This document shows, one piece after another, positions 1 to 5,280 of a DNA stretch of 5,959 nt. How positions within the stretch are numbered: position 1 is the stretch's first letter; each line of letters opens with the position of its first letter. This DNA is from Pyrinomonadaceae bacterium. Lineage in GTDB: Bacteria > Acidobacteriota > Blastocatellia > Pyrinomonadales > Pyrinomonadaceae. A program made the translations under genes and the position numbers. The notes under the pieces were generated by a model. That model did not search any database and had not been told where the DNA came from. It saw only the letters and a program-made list of their open reading frames with translations. The stretch lies in assembly GCA_025929655.1 (NCBI GenBank), contig JAICPV010000163.1:1-5959 (forward strand), read 5' to 3'.

Positions 1-34
1 CCGCACTTTATCAGGAAATGCAGCTGAATTGAAT

Positions 35-220
35 CTAATTCGCCGCCGCCGTCTCGTCCACTGCAATGGTTTCGGTCACGAACTCGCCGGTCTCGGGGTC
101 GCGCTTTACGACGAAGATCTCCCAATCACGTTCGAATAAAGGATCCCGATGTAAGTCCTGTTCGTCCGGTTCGTATACCAAACGCCGTCGTTCGAAGTTT
201 GTACGTTTCTGTAAAAGCAT
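35..220 (-). CDS. Small acidic hypothetical protein (61 aa)
   Basis: The product is a 61-residue hydrophilic protein that I do not recognise. It has no signal peptide, membrane segment or cysteines, so it is probably cytoplasmic. It begins with a basic stretch (KRTNFERRR), continues with an acidic and charged middle (YEPDEQD, RDPLFERDWEIF) and has a plausible beta-hairpin sequence, VKRDPETGEFVTET, before a low-complexity end (DETAAAN). The RDPETGEF turn and mixed composition look like a real folded peptide rather than a shadow frame. Ribosome binding is weak: the best purine run upstream (AGGGAAAG) is about 10 bases or more from the ATG. The gene lies downstream of the terminator that follows the head-GIN gene, so it should have its own promoter, which I cannot identify. 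The existence of the gene is likely but not certain. Confidence 0.55.
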   Translation of the reverse strand: MLLQKRTNFERRRLVYEPDEQDLHRDPLFERDWEIFVVKRDPETGEFVTETIAVDETAAAN

Positions 221-280
221 GACGCGAAACTTTCCCTGTAATCAATGCGACGATCCCGGATCGAAAATTTTGCCTAAGAA

Positions 281-323
281 CCGAAATAAAGATCGCCCTG
301 CCATTTTTAGAACGGCAGGGCGA
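281..323 (-). terminator. Intrinsic terminator after the head-GIN gene
   Basis: A perfect 10-bp stem (TCGCCCTGCC at 293-302 with GGCAGGGCGA at 314-323) encloses an 11-base loop. Read on the minus strand, the stem is followed by a T-rich but interrupted tail (TCTTTATTTC, 292-283). It lies about 20 bases past the stop codon of the head-GIN gene and separates it from the small hypothetical gene. The plus-strand side has no T run, so it most likely acts in one direction. The tail is imperfect, so efficiency may be below maximal. Confidence 0.8.
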
Positions 324-344
324 CCTTGGCTTGCAACTGCGTGT

Positions 345-1046
345 TTACCTTTCGGAAACCGAGCTAGCTCCCGATGATTTCTTAACAATGTCGGCTGCCC
401 CGCCTGTATATGTTATCCGGCTCGCTCCAGACGCGTCGGCACGAACGGATTCACTCGCGAAAACGCTGATCTTGCTCGCGCCGCTCGCGTCAACAGTTGC
501 CGCACGAGTTTTCAAATTCTCTGCTTCGATGCTGCTGGCACCGCTGACGTCGATGATCAGTTTATCGGTCTCGCCCGCCAAATTTATTTTGGAAGCGCCG
601 CTTGTATCAAGAAGCAGCGCCGCGTTTTTCAGATCCGTTACGGAAACCTTCGCCGCGCCGGAAACGTCGAGTTTCTCGATGTCCGGGGCCGAAATTCGCA
701 CTTTTAGGCCACTGCTGGATTTGATCCCTTTGGAAGTAGAGATCTCAAGTACGTCGCCATCCACTTCGGTCCTGATGTATTGAAGGAGGTTTTCGTCCGC
801 CTCGACCTGCACGCTAAAATCTTTCTGCGCAACGATCTCGACCTGGAAAACGCCGCTGACGTCGATGCTCTTGAAACCGCGGATATCGCGGCTTTCCGTT
901 TGAACATTGCCGTTGCCCCGAACCTTCCCGATCTTGAGTTCAAAATTGAAAAGCTTCGCGCTCGTCTTGCCCCAATCAAAAAAACCGGCAACAATCGAGC
1001 CGACTATAAGTGCGATAACAAAAATCAAAAATCCGAACTTTTTCAT
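345..1046 (-). CDS. Membrane-anchored head-GIN (DUF2807) domain protein
   Basis: This 233-residue protein belongs to the head-GIN family (Pfam DUF2807, putative autotransporter-adhesin head). Its members are envelope proteins with a right-handed beta-helix-like fold and no settled biochemical role. Residues about 4-23 form a hydrophobic segment after MKK that is either a signal anchor or an uncleaved signal peptide, so the rest should face the periplasm. The family opening is visible as GNGNVQTESRDIRGFKSIDVSG at about 44-65. After that a ladder of D-x-S-G-A-[SA]-x-[IV] rungs recurs at about residues 127, 147, 166, 186, 204 and 223, every 18-20 residues, as expected for stacked coils. The length is normal for the family and the C-terminus is intact (SSGASSVSER). 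The ATG at 1046 is preceded by a GGAGG Shine-Dalgarno at 1051-1055. The gene stands alone, with a terminator behind it and a palindromic element in front. Confidence 0.9.
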   Translation of the reverse strand: MKKFGFLIFVIALIVGSIVAGFFDWGKTSAKLFNFELKIGKVRGNGNVQTESRDIRGFKSIDVSGVFQVEIVAQKDFSVQVEADENLLQYIRTEVDGDVLEISTSKGIKSSSGLKVRISAPDIEKLDVSGAAKVSVTDLKNAALLLDTSGASKINLAGETDKLIIDVSGASSIEAENLKTRAATVDASGASKISVFASESVRADASGASRITYTGGAADIVKKSSGASSVSER

Positions 1047-1050
1047 ATCC

Positions 1051-1055
1051 CCTCC
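1051..1055 (-). promoter_or_regulatory. Ribosome binding site of the head-GIN gene
   Basis: GGAGG on the minus strand lies four bases upstream of the ATG at 1046, within GGAGGGGAT-ATG. It supports this start codon over any internal methionine and places the whole hydrophobic N-terminus in the product. Confidence 0.8.
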
Positions 1056-1082
1056 GACGGAAAAAGGTTACCGGAGAGATGA

Positions 1083-1124
1083 ACGGTTTTTCGAAAGGGA
1101 AAGTTCGAAATTTTTCAAAACCGT
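1083..1124. repeat. Inverted repeat upstream of the head-GIN gene
   Basis: ACGGTTTT (1083-1090) and AAAACCGT (1117-1124) form 8-bp perfect arms. After a two-base bulge the pairing continues (GAAA 1093-1096 with TTTC 1113-1116). The enclosed DNA also carries two TTCGAA palindromes at 1090-1095 and 1104-1109. It sits 37 to 78 bases upstream of the head-GIN ATG, where a promoter or 5' leader is expected. It could be an operator or a leader hairpin, or it could be chance in AT-rich DNA. No regulator can be named. Confidence 0.4.
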
Positions 1125-1130
1125 AACGCG

Positions 1131-1244
1131 GAAGCCCGCACGTAAGTAAGGGCGTAACATCCGACGCAGGACAACAAAGCCTGTTCTCGGATCGACTGCG
1201 TTGCTCTACGTTGTGAGTTACGCCCTTACTTACGTGCGGGCTTC
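1131..1244. repeat. 114-base palindromic element with 28-bp perfect inverted arms (REP/BIME or MITE-like)
   Basis: The left arm (1131-1158) and right arm (1217-1244) are perfect reverse complements over 28 bases, separated by 58 bases. Each arm carries the core GCCCGCACGTAAGTAAGGGC, which can form a small hairpin of its own (GCCC with GGGC). The spacer holds further short complementary pairs: ATCCGA at 1159-1164 with TCGGAT at 1187-1192, and ACGCAG at 1164-1169 with CTGCGT at 1196-1201. The whole unit can therefore fold as a long imperfect hairpin. It has no coding capacity, no obvious target-site duplication, and lies wholly between genes. Two head-to-head copies of a short palindrome around a spacer is the layout of a BIME built from REP sequences; a non-autonomous MITE is the alternative. 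No transposase is present in the window. Confidence 0.85.
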
Positions 1245-1265
1245 TGCAATAGAAACCGCTTCGAC

Positions 1266-1297
1266 AAAAAAAGGGACGGACCGAACAGCCCGTCCCT
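1266..1297 (-). terminator. Intrinsic terminator of the lipoprotein gene
   Basis: GGGACGG (1273-1279) pairs with CCGTCCC (1290-1296), and A1272 with T1297 extends the stem to 8 bp around a 10-base loop. On the minus strand a run of seven T residues (1272-1266) follows at once. It starts 26 bases past the lipoprotein stop codon. This is a textbook rho-independent terminator, and it insulates the lipoprotein gene from the head-GIN gene. Confidence 0.92.
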
Positions 1298-1323
1298 ATG
1301 CTGCGGATCATAGATCCGTATAG

Positions 1324-1779
1324 TTAGTTTCTGCAGTAACCCTCGCTGCCTTTTGTAATGACAACGCAGTTTTTCTCGCGCTTGAGCCATTTCATGCCGG
1401 TTTCCTCTGCGGTTGCGGCCTTGATGGTCTCGGTTTTTCCGTTGCGTGAGAATTCGATCACGTCGCCTTTCGCGGTTCCCTCGTATTTGCTGGAACCGTC
1501 GAGGTTTTTGATCTCGATCTCGTACTTCTCACCTTTCTTCTCCACTTTGAGCGAAGTGCCTTCCACGCCCGGCCATGTGCCGACCAGCGTATCTGCCTTA
1601 CCGACGGTCTTACCGTCTAAAACCGGCGAAGCTGCCGGACTGGCCGCCTGCATAGGCGACGTGATCGGGCTCGCCGCCGGAACATTCGTTCCCGGCTTTG
1701 TCGTTTCGGCAGGCTGACACGCGCCCAGAGCGGCGACGCCTGAAACTACCAGTGACGCTAACATTAATGATCTTCTCAT
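1324..1779 (-). CDS. Small lipoprotein with SP-rich linker and a beta-rich C-terminal domain
   Basis: This is a 151-residue predicted lipoprotein of unknown function. Residues 1-20 are a lipoprotein signal (MRRSLMLASL start, hydrophobic core) ending in the lipobox L-G-A-C, with the acylated cysteine at 21. A flexible linker (about 22-52) rich in Pro, Ala, Ser and Thr follows, with SP and AASP repeats. Then comes a compact domain of about 95 residues that opens LVGTWPGVEGTSLKVEKKG and alternates charged turns with strands (YEIEIKNL, DVIEFSRNG). This resembles the short lipocalin-like 'GTW' beta-barrels of bacterial envelope proteins. Two cysteines near the end (NCVVITKGSEGYC) may form a disulfide. 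I chose the ATG at 1779 rather than the in-frame ATG at 1854 because only this start places the signal peptide at the N-terminus. The AAGG upstream is a modest Shine-Dalgarno. Protein partners and ligand are unknown. Confidence 0.85.
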   Translation of the reverse strand: MRRSLMLASLVVSGVAALGACQPAETTKPGTNVPAASPITSPMQAASPAASPVLDGKTVGKADTLVGTWPGVEGTSLKVEKKGEKYEIEIKNLDGSSKYEGTAKGDVIEFSRNGKTETIKAATAEETGMKWLKREKNCVVITKGSEGYCRN

Positions 1780-1876
1780 TGTTTTATATACCTTTTTTTG
1801 GGCATTTCTCGCGGTTCTTTCAAGACGGCCGACGCCCAGGTTCCGTCCCCGCATTCTTGTTATGCAGCCGGATGCC

Positions 1877-1980
1877 GTATGAGCATTTTCGGTCGCAAGG
1901 TCGGTTCAAACATCGAACTACCGAACGGCCATAATGCTCATACAGCAACACTGCGACGCTAAGAACGTGCGGGTTGCTGT
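1877..1980. repeat. Two abutting imperfect hairpins downstream of the propeller gene
   Basis: Hairpin A spans 1877-1943, with 11-bp perfect outer arms (GTATGAGCATT and its complement AATGCTCATAC) and further inner complementarity (GGTCG near 1891 with CGGCC near 1926). Hairpin B spans 1942-1980, with 8-bp arms ACAGCAAC/GTTGCTGT enclosing a bulged GCACG/CGTCGC stem. The two overlap by two bases. Hairpin B on the minus strand contains CCCGCACGT (1973-1965), the same nine bases as the arms of the element at 1131-1244. It also contains GTTGCTGTA, against GTTGCTCTA in that element's spacer. It begins 50 bases past the stop codon of the propeller gene and lacks a T run, so a simple intrinsic terminator is unlikely. 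A diverged member of the same palindromic repeat family is the better reading. Confidence 0.65.
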
Positions 1981-2029
1981 TACTTGCAAATTATTTAATG
2001 ATTAATGTAATTTCGTGGCGACCGGCGCT

Positions 2030-4024
2030 TCATCGTCCCCAGGCGGGATGATTGGCGTTTTTGGCAAGCATGCGCAATCCCCTTCCATCGATCCCCACGA
2101 CCCAGAGATCCGCCTCGTCGTCAACGAATCCTTTCGTGCGCTCGAACACCACCCATTTGCCGTCAGGAGAAATGCTGAACCCTTTCGCAAATGTTTCGTC
2201 GAAACTTGTTATCGCATCGGTTTTTCGCGTGGCAATGTCGTATCTGTGAATGTTTGCAAAGCCCTGCCCCAGTTCGGAACCCGAGAAAAGAAATCCGGAC
2301 CCGTCCGGCAACCATCGAAGGTCGTTGATAAATTGAAATCTCTCCTTCGAAAAGCTCACTAACTTTTCACCGGGATGCCGGGCACCGACTCCTTTCAATC
2401 GGTAGATCACGATCTCATCGTCCGTTGTGACGGAATAAAGCAGATGGTCGGCGGTCTCCGCGGTAGGCCCCCAATCCCACGCGCACGGCGCCGGTGGGTT
2501 TTCGCCCTTGAATATTGGATCGAACGAAACACCGATCGAGCCCTTTGCGGGAATGCTGCTAACGACACATAGACCGCTGCGATAGCTGATGCGCGACCCG
2601 TCTCGTTTCCAAACAGGACGAAATGCGCCGAACAGCTCGATGCCGTCGCCGCTGATGCCGAAATCCGGGGCTTTCACGACCCGTCCGGCCTTAACGTCGG
2701 TGCCCGGAATGAACCAGCGGTTGCTGCCATAAACGGCGACGATGGCCTGCGCATAGTCGCCAAAATCCGCGACGTTTTTGAACGTGAGAGTTCTGGAAGA
2801 CCCCGGTGGAAGAGTTACTGGCTGTGGCACATCGGCCCCGACCACGTAAACGAAAAACACCCCGGCGCTGGCCTTGGTGGTTTGGTAAATCGGCTGCTCA
2901 TTGCGAACCGTTACGGTGACCGTACCCTTGCCGTATTTAGGATAATCGCCGCGATCTGGTCCGTTTGTTATCTTTCGAAGTCCTGTTCCGTTCCGCTTTA
3001 TGGAATAAATATCTGCGTGGTAAAAGGATGCGACGCTCTCATGGCCGCTCGAGAAAGCAAGCTCGCTGTCATTCGGACTCCACGCTAGTTCGAATATGCC
3101 GAGAGCTTCGTGAGCGTCCGGATGCGTCCAAAGCCGCCGGTCGTTTGTACCATCGGGCGATATCGACCGTATTTCTGTGCCGCCACGCACGTAGGCGATG
3201 ACGCCGGCCTCCGGGGTTGAAATTGCTCCGCTTACTGGTCTGGTGTCGGATGATTTTGCGGGGCGGTCAACTCTGACAGGCTGCGTATTCTCAGACGTTA
3301 CGGAACGCGGATTCGATACGGAAGCTGCAGGTTTTTCATTTTCGATCGGAGTCGCAGGAACATTGCTCTTCGCGGCAAGTGCGACAAGGTCGACGCCGGC
3401 CGCGCTCCGCCCGTAAGCGAGGTTGTCCAAAAGGAGGGAGCTTTGCCCTTTAGCGAGCGTGAATCGTACGGACGCAATTTCCGATTCAGAGATAAATCCT
3501 ACGAATGTGCTGTCCGGACGCTTCCGGGTCGTTATTGTAGCGGTATGTGTCCGGCCGTCGCGGGTCGATACAGTTATATCGACCGGCGAAACTACGGGCT
3601 GGCTGGCCCAAATGTCCGCTCCGAAGGCATTCACACCGCCGGTCAAACTCAGTTCAAGATGCGCATTGCCGGGTTGATTCGGAGCCCCCCAAGAGAGGTG
3701 AGCACCGTCCAACATCTTGAGCCCCGGGTTCCCGGCTATGTAGTGAGCACTGGGCACGTAGATCGTTCCAGACCCGAACCTTGCGCCGCCGATCGTCCGA
3801 AAAGTGATCCCGTCGACCTTCAACCCCACATTGGGCGCGTATTTACCGAACCCTTTGGCAGGTGCCACCGAATCGAAATTGATGGTGCGCACACTTTGCG
3901 ACGCCTTTTCAAACATTGCTGGGTCGTCGAAAAAAAACGCCTGGGATTGCCCATGAGCTATGGAGGGTAGAAAAACAAGAACGACAATGAAGCAAAACGA
4001 TCTTATGGAATGCATGGGAATCAT
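2030..4024 (-). CDS. Secreted TolB/PD40-type beta-propeller protein with N-terminal beta-sandwich
   Basis: This is a 664-residue exported protein. Residues 1-25 are a signal peptide (hydrophobic CFIVVLVFLP, cleavage near AHG-Q). Residues about 28-205 form an all-beta domain (FEKASQSVRTINFDS opening, VNAFGADIW in the middle, LLLDNLAYG at the end) of the jelly-roll type often seen in bacterial extracellular proteins. A Pro/Ser/Thr-rich linker covers about 206-272. The rest is a TolB/WD40-like propeller with PD40 blade motifs near 310-326 (ELAWSPNDSELAFSSG), 468-484 (FRPVWKRDGSRISYRSG), 567-583 (NDLRWLPDGSGFLFSGS) and 613-630 (AKGFSISPDGKWVVFERT), closing with NHPAWGR. Residues about 366-450 do not look like a blade and seem to be a separate beta domain inserted between blades. 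C486 and C514 could form a disulfide. The first ATG (4024) is preferred over the ATG nine bases inside because GGAGA lies eight bases upstream. It probably binds protein or glycan in the periplasm or outside; no catalytic motif is visible. Confidence 0.88.
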   Translation of the reverse strand: MIPMHSIRSFCFIVVLVFLPSIAHGQSQAFFFDDPAMFEKASQSVRTINFDSVAPAKGFGKYAPNVGLKVDGITFRTIGGARFGSGTIYVPSAHYIAGNPGLKMLDGAHLSWGAPNQPGNAHLELSLTGGVNAFGADIWASQPVVSPVDITVSTRDGRTHTATITTRKRPDSTFVGFISESEIASVRFTLAKGQSSLLLDNLAYGRSAAGVDLVALAAKSNVPATPIENEKPAASVSNPRSVTSENTQPVRVDRPAKSSDTRPVSGAISTPEAGVIAYVRGGTEIRSISPDGTNDRRLWTHPDAHEALGIFELAWSPNDSELAFSSGHESVASFYHADIYSIKRNGTGLRKITNGPDRGDYPKYGKGTVTVTVRNEQPIYQTTKASAGVFFVYVVGADVPQPVTLPPGSSRTLTFKNVADFGDYAQAIVAVYGSNRWFIPGTDVKAGRVVKAPDFGISGDGIELFGAFRPVWKRDGSRISYRSGLCVVSSIPAKGSIGVSFDPIFKGENPPAPCAWDWGPTAETADHLLYSVTTDDEIVIYRLKGVGARHPGEKLVSFSKERFQFINDLRWLPDGSGFLFSGSELGQGFANIHRYDIATRKTDAITSFDETFAKGFSISPDGKWVVFERTKGFVDDEADLWVVGIDGRGLRMLAKNANHPAWGR

Positions 4025-4032
4025 AATTCGTT

Positions 4033-4037
4033 TCTCC
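4033..4037 (-). promoter_or_regulatory. Ribosome binding site of the propeller gene
   Basis: GGAGA on the minus strand, eight bases before the ATG at 4024, decides the start. The alternative ATG at 4015 (MHSIRSF) has no purine-rich element at a usable distance. Both would keep the signal peptide. Confidence 0.65.
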
Positions 4038-4176
4038 GATCAGAACTGGCCCAATACGAGTTTTATTTCCGACAATCAATGAAAGATTGGCGCGAGCCGC
4101 ACTGGGTAAATGTTCGATACATTACTGCGAAGCGAAATGAGAAGTTCATTTCTGCCGGCTCCAACAGGGCACTCAT

Positions 4177-4210
4177 CTGATTCAGGATAACCTCTGATTC
4201 AGGATAACCT
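4177..4210. repeat. 17-bp perfect tandem duplication
   Basis: CTGATTCAGGATAACCT occurs at 4177-4193 and again immediately at 4194-4210 without mismatch. One matching base on each side (T4176/T4193, C4194/C4211) makes the exact breakpoint ambiguous. It lies 20 bases beyond the stop codon of the DUF4440 gene, in the 205-base gap before the propeller gene. The perfect identity suggests a recent slippage event. Confidence 0.95.
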
Positions 4211-4220
4211 CGATCGAGGT
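4207..4220. repeat. 14-bp perfect palindrome
   Basis: ACCTCGATCGAGGT reads the same on both strands and overlaps the end of the second 17-bp repeat copy. It lies 10 bases past the DUF4440 stop codon. As RNA it could form only a 5-bp stem with a GATC loop and has no T run, so it is a poor terminator. A protein-binding site is equally possible. Apart from this and the tandem repeat, the 4025-4229 gap holds no gene that I can support. Confidence 0.6.
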
Positions 4221-4229
4221 CTGCTTGAT

Positions 4230-4880
4230 CTACGGGCAGAATTTTTTGTCCACGTAAACCTTGCTCCCGCCGGTGCTCATGTAATAGCATCCGCCGCGCG
4301 GGCCTTTGACGTATTTGCGATCCACTGTTTCGGTTTTAGGATCCGACGCCTCGGTTGAGGTCGAGGCGGCGAGAGTCACGGGTTTCGCCGCACCGGTTGT
4401 CGGGACAGCGGCGGTCGCGGGCTGCGGTGGAGGAACGACGGTCGATTGCCAGGCTACTGCGCGCCATTCGCCTTTGCGCTTGACGAAGGTTCCGGTGTTC
4501 AGGTTGTTACCGACGGTTTTGGTGCCGTCGGCTTTGGTCGTCGTGCTGACCAGGCGAAAAGCAACGACGGCGGTGTTGCCGTATTGCTGGATCTTGACGT
4601 CTTCGGCCGTGAAAACAGTGGTCGGATCGCCTTCTTTTTTTGGCTCGGCCGAACGCACCCCTTTCATTAATTCCTCTTTGTTCGTGCGAACGCCTGCCGA
4701 GCGGGTGTAGATCAGGTCGTCGGCCCAGAAACGGTCATGTATCGCCGGATCATTTTTGCCCGCACCGGCGAGGAAATCATTAAGCAATTTCGTCAGGTCC
4801 GCCGCGTCCCGTGCGTCCTGGCCGAAGGAGGAAGAACAAAGTACCAAAACAAAAACTACAAAAATCGCCTTAATCTTCAT
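4230..4880 (-). CDS. Secreted DUF4440/NTF2-like protein with a GPRGGCYY C-terminal tail
   Basis: The product is a 216-residue exported protein. Residues 1-20 are a signal peptide (MKIKAIFVVFVLVLCSSSFG, then Q-D). Residues about 24-147 match the DUF4440/SnoaL-like NTF2 fold: an N-terminal helix (LTKLLNDFLAGAGKND), the 'FWADDLIYTRSAG' strand with the following TNKEELM helix, then strands VKIQQYGNTAVVAFRLVST, and GTFVKRKGEWRAVAWQST to close. Members of this fold are binding proteins or enzymes with a cone-shaped pocket; the substrate here is unknown. A Pro/Ala/Thr linker (about 149-186) leads to a tail, VKGPRGGCYYMSTGGSKVYV, ending in KFCP. This tail resembles the short PBCV basic-adaptor-like GPRGG-Y-Y...G-K-YV motif; C198 and C215 probably pair. 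The ATG at 4880 is chosen because the signal peptide starts there and GGAGG stands nine bases upstream. The start lies inside the end of the upstream zinc-ribbon gene. Confidence 0.88.
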   Translation of the reverse strand: MKIKAIFVVFVLVLCSSSFGQDARDAADLTKLLNDFLAGAGKNDPAIHDRFWADDLIYTRSAGVRTNKEELMKGVRSAEPKKEGDPTTVFTAEDVKIQQYGNTAVVAFRLVSTTTKADGTKTVGNNLNTGTFVKRKGEWRAVAWQSTVVPPPQPATAAVPTTGAAKPVTLAASTSTEASDPKTETVDRKYVKGPRGGCYYMSTGGSKVYVDKKFCP

Positions 4881-5103
4881 CTTCAAACGCCTCCGGGCTG
4901 CATGTTCTGCAAAGCGGCTCGACCTTTTGAATAGTTTCGCTGTCGTCCCGAACAAGTACGCCGCAGTTCGGGCAAAGCGCATTTCGATGCATGCAGTCCA
5001 GGTCGAATGCCTTTCCGCCCTCACGTTCCGTCACGAACTGCACCTTCGTTTCGCGCCCGCAAATTCCGCATTTCACGCTGCTGCCAACTTCAAGATCGTT
5101 CAT
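4870..5103 (-). CDS. Small cysteine-rich, zinc-ribbon-like protein
   Basis: The product is a 77-residue soluble protein with no signal peptide and seven cysteines. They form three CxxC knuckles: C12-GI-C15, C44-PN-C47 and C65-RT-C68, plus C37-M-H39 between the first two. Such spacing is typical of structural zinc binding, enough for one or two ions, and the fold is probably a zinc ribbon or rubredoxin-like knuckle. The C-terminus is acidic (EAFEDED). I do not recognise a named family; a regulator or a nucleic-acid- or protein-binding role is possible but not shown. The ATG at 5103 follows TGAGGA at 5108-5113. Its last codons and TAA overlap the start of the DUF4440 gene by 11 bases, so the two genes should be co-transcribed and translationally coupled. 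This is odd, because one product stays inside the cell and the other is exported. Confidence 0.82.
   Translation of the reverse strand: MNDLEVGSSVKCGICGRETKVQFVTEREGGKAFDLDCMHRNALCPNCGVLVRDDSETIQKVEPLCRTCSPEAFEDED
4890..4894 (-). promoter_or_regulatory. Ribosome binding site of the DUF4440 gene inside the zinc-ribbon gene
   Basis: GGAGG on the minus strand lies nine bases before the ATG at 4880. It is embedded in codons near the end of the upstream gene (around its PEAF residues). It fixes the start of the secreted protein at its signal peptide and indicates coupled translation of the pair. Confidence 0.8.
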
Positions 5104-5107
5104 TTTA

Positions 5108-5113
5108 TCCTCA
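5108..5113 (-). promoter_or_regulatory. Ribosome binding site of the zinc-ribbon gene
   Basis: TGAGGA on the minus strand ends four bases before the ATG at 5103. The spacing is short but workable, and no other methionine lies before the first CxxC knuckle. Confidence 0.6.
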
Positions 5114-5134
5114 CTTTTTTCGAGGGAATATTAA

Positions 5135-5157
5135 CACAGATATGAATGTATTCTGTG
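5135..5157. promoter_or_regulatory. Dyad CACAGA-N11-TCTGTG in the divergent promoter region
   Basis: Perfect 6-bp arms CACAGA (5135-5140) and TCTGTG (5152-5157) are separated by 11 bases, a spacing of about two helical turns that suits a dimeric regulator. The site lies in the 177-base region between the zinc-ribbon gene (leftward) and the repeat-protein gene (rightward), 32 bases upstream of the zinc-ribbon start and about 120 from the other. It could control either or both. I cannot assign a regulator, and six-base arms can arise by chance. No convincing -35/-10 pair was found in this intergenic region on either strand. Confidence 0.35.
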
Positions 5158-5268
5158 GCACGTTCATTGCTATTTTGTGAAATTAAACTGAATCTGAATC
5201 GAATTAGAACGATCGAAATGTTTTTATGCGTCCGTGCTCTCCGAAATTCAAACAAGCGGACGCCCGTC

Positions 5269-5276
5269 AAGGAGGT
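5269..5276 (+). promoter_or_regulatory. Strong Shine-Dalgarno of the repeat-protein gene
   Basis: AAGGAGGT is a near-perfect match to the anti-Shine-Dalgarno sequence and ends four bases before the ATG at 5281. It sets the start there, not at the in-frame ATG at 5146, and it suggests high translation. Confidence 0.92.
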
Positions 5277-5280
5277 AAAT

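Noticed and set aside
331..783. Plus-strand open frame of 150 codons opposite the head-GIN gene
   Set aside because: It is a shadow of the repetitive SGAS codons; the Ala/Ser/Leu composition follows from the antisense reading.
1131..1244. CRISPR repeat or tRNA-like structure
   Set aside because: There are only two copies, inverted rather than direct, and no cloverleaf or acceptor end can be drawn.
976..1311. Minus-strand open frame of 111 codons upstream of the head-GIN gene
   Set aside because: It runs through the 28-bp inverted arms and overlaps the start of the head-GIN gene in another frame. The translation is rich in Cys/Arg with no domain character and has no good ribosome site.
1942..1980. 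Intrinsic terminator of the propeller gene
   Set aside because: The hairpin is stable, but no T run follows on the minus strand and a second hairpin follows at once. The repeat explanation fits better.
3443..3970. Plus-strand open frame of 175 codons inside the propeller gene
   Set aside because: It is antisense to the well-supported propeller coding region, has an Arg/Pro-rich shadow-like composition, and no recognisable domain.
4051..4080. Promoter for the propeller gene (TTGATT, 17-base spacer, TATTGG on the minus strand)
   Set aside because: The -10 matches the consensus at only three of six positions, so it is not better than chance.
4063..4290. Minus-strand open frame of 75 codons overlapping the end of the DUF4440 gene
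   Set aside because: It reads through the tandem repeat and out of frame through the conserved GPRGGCYY tail, with no ribosome site or domain.
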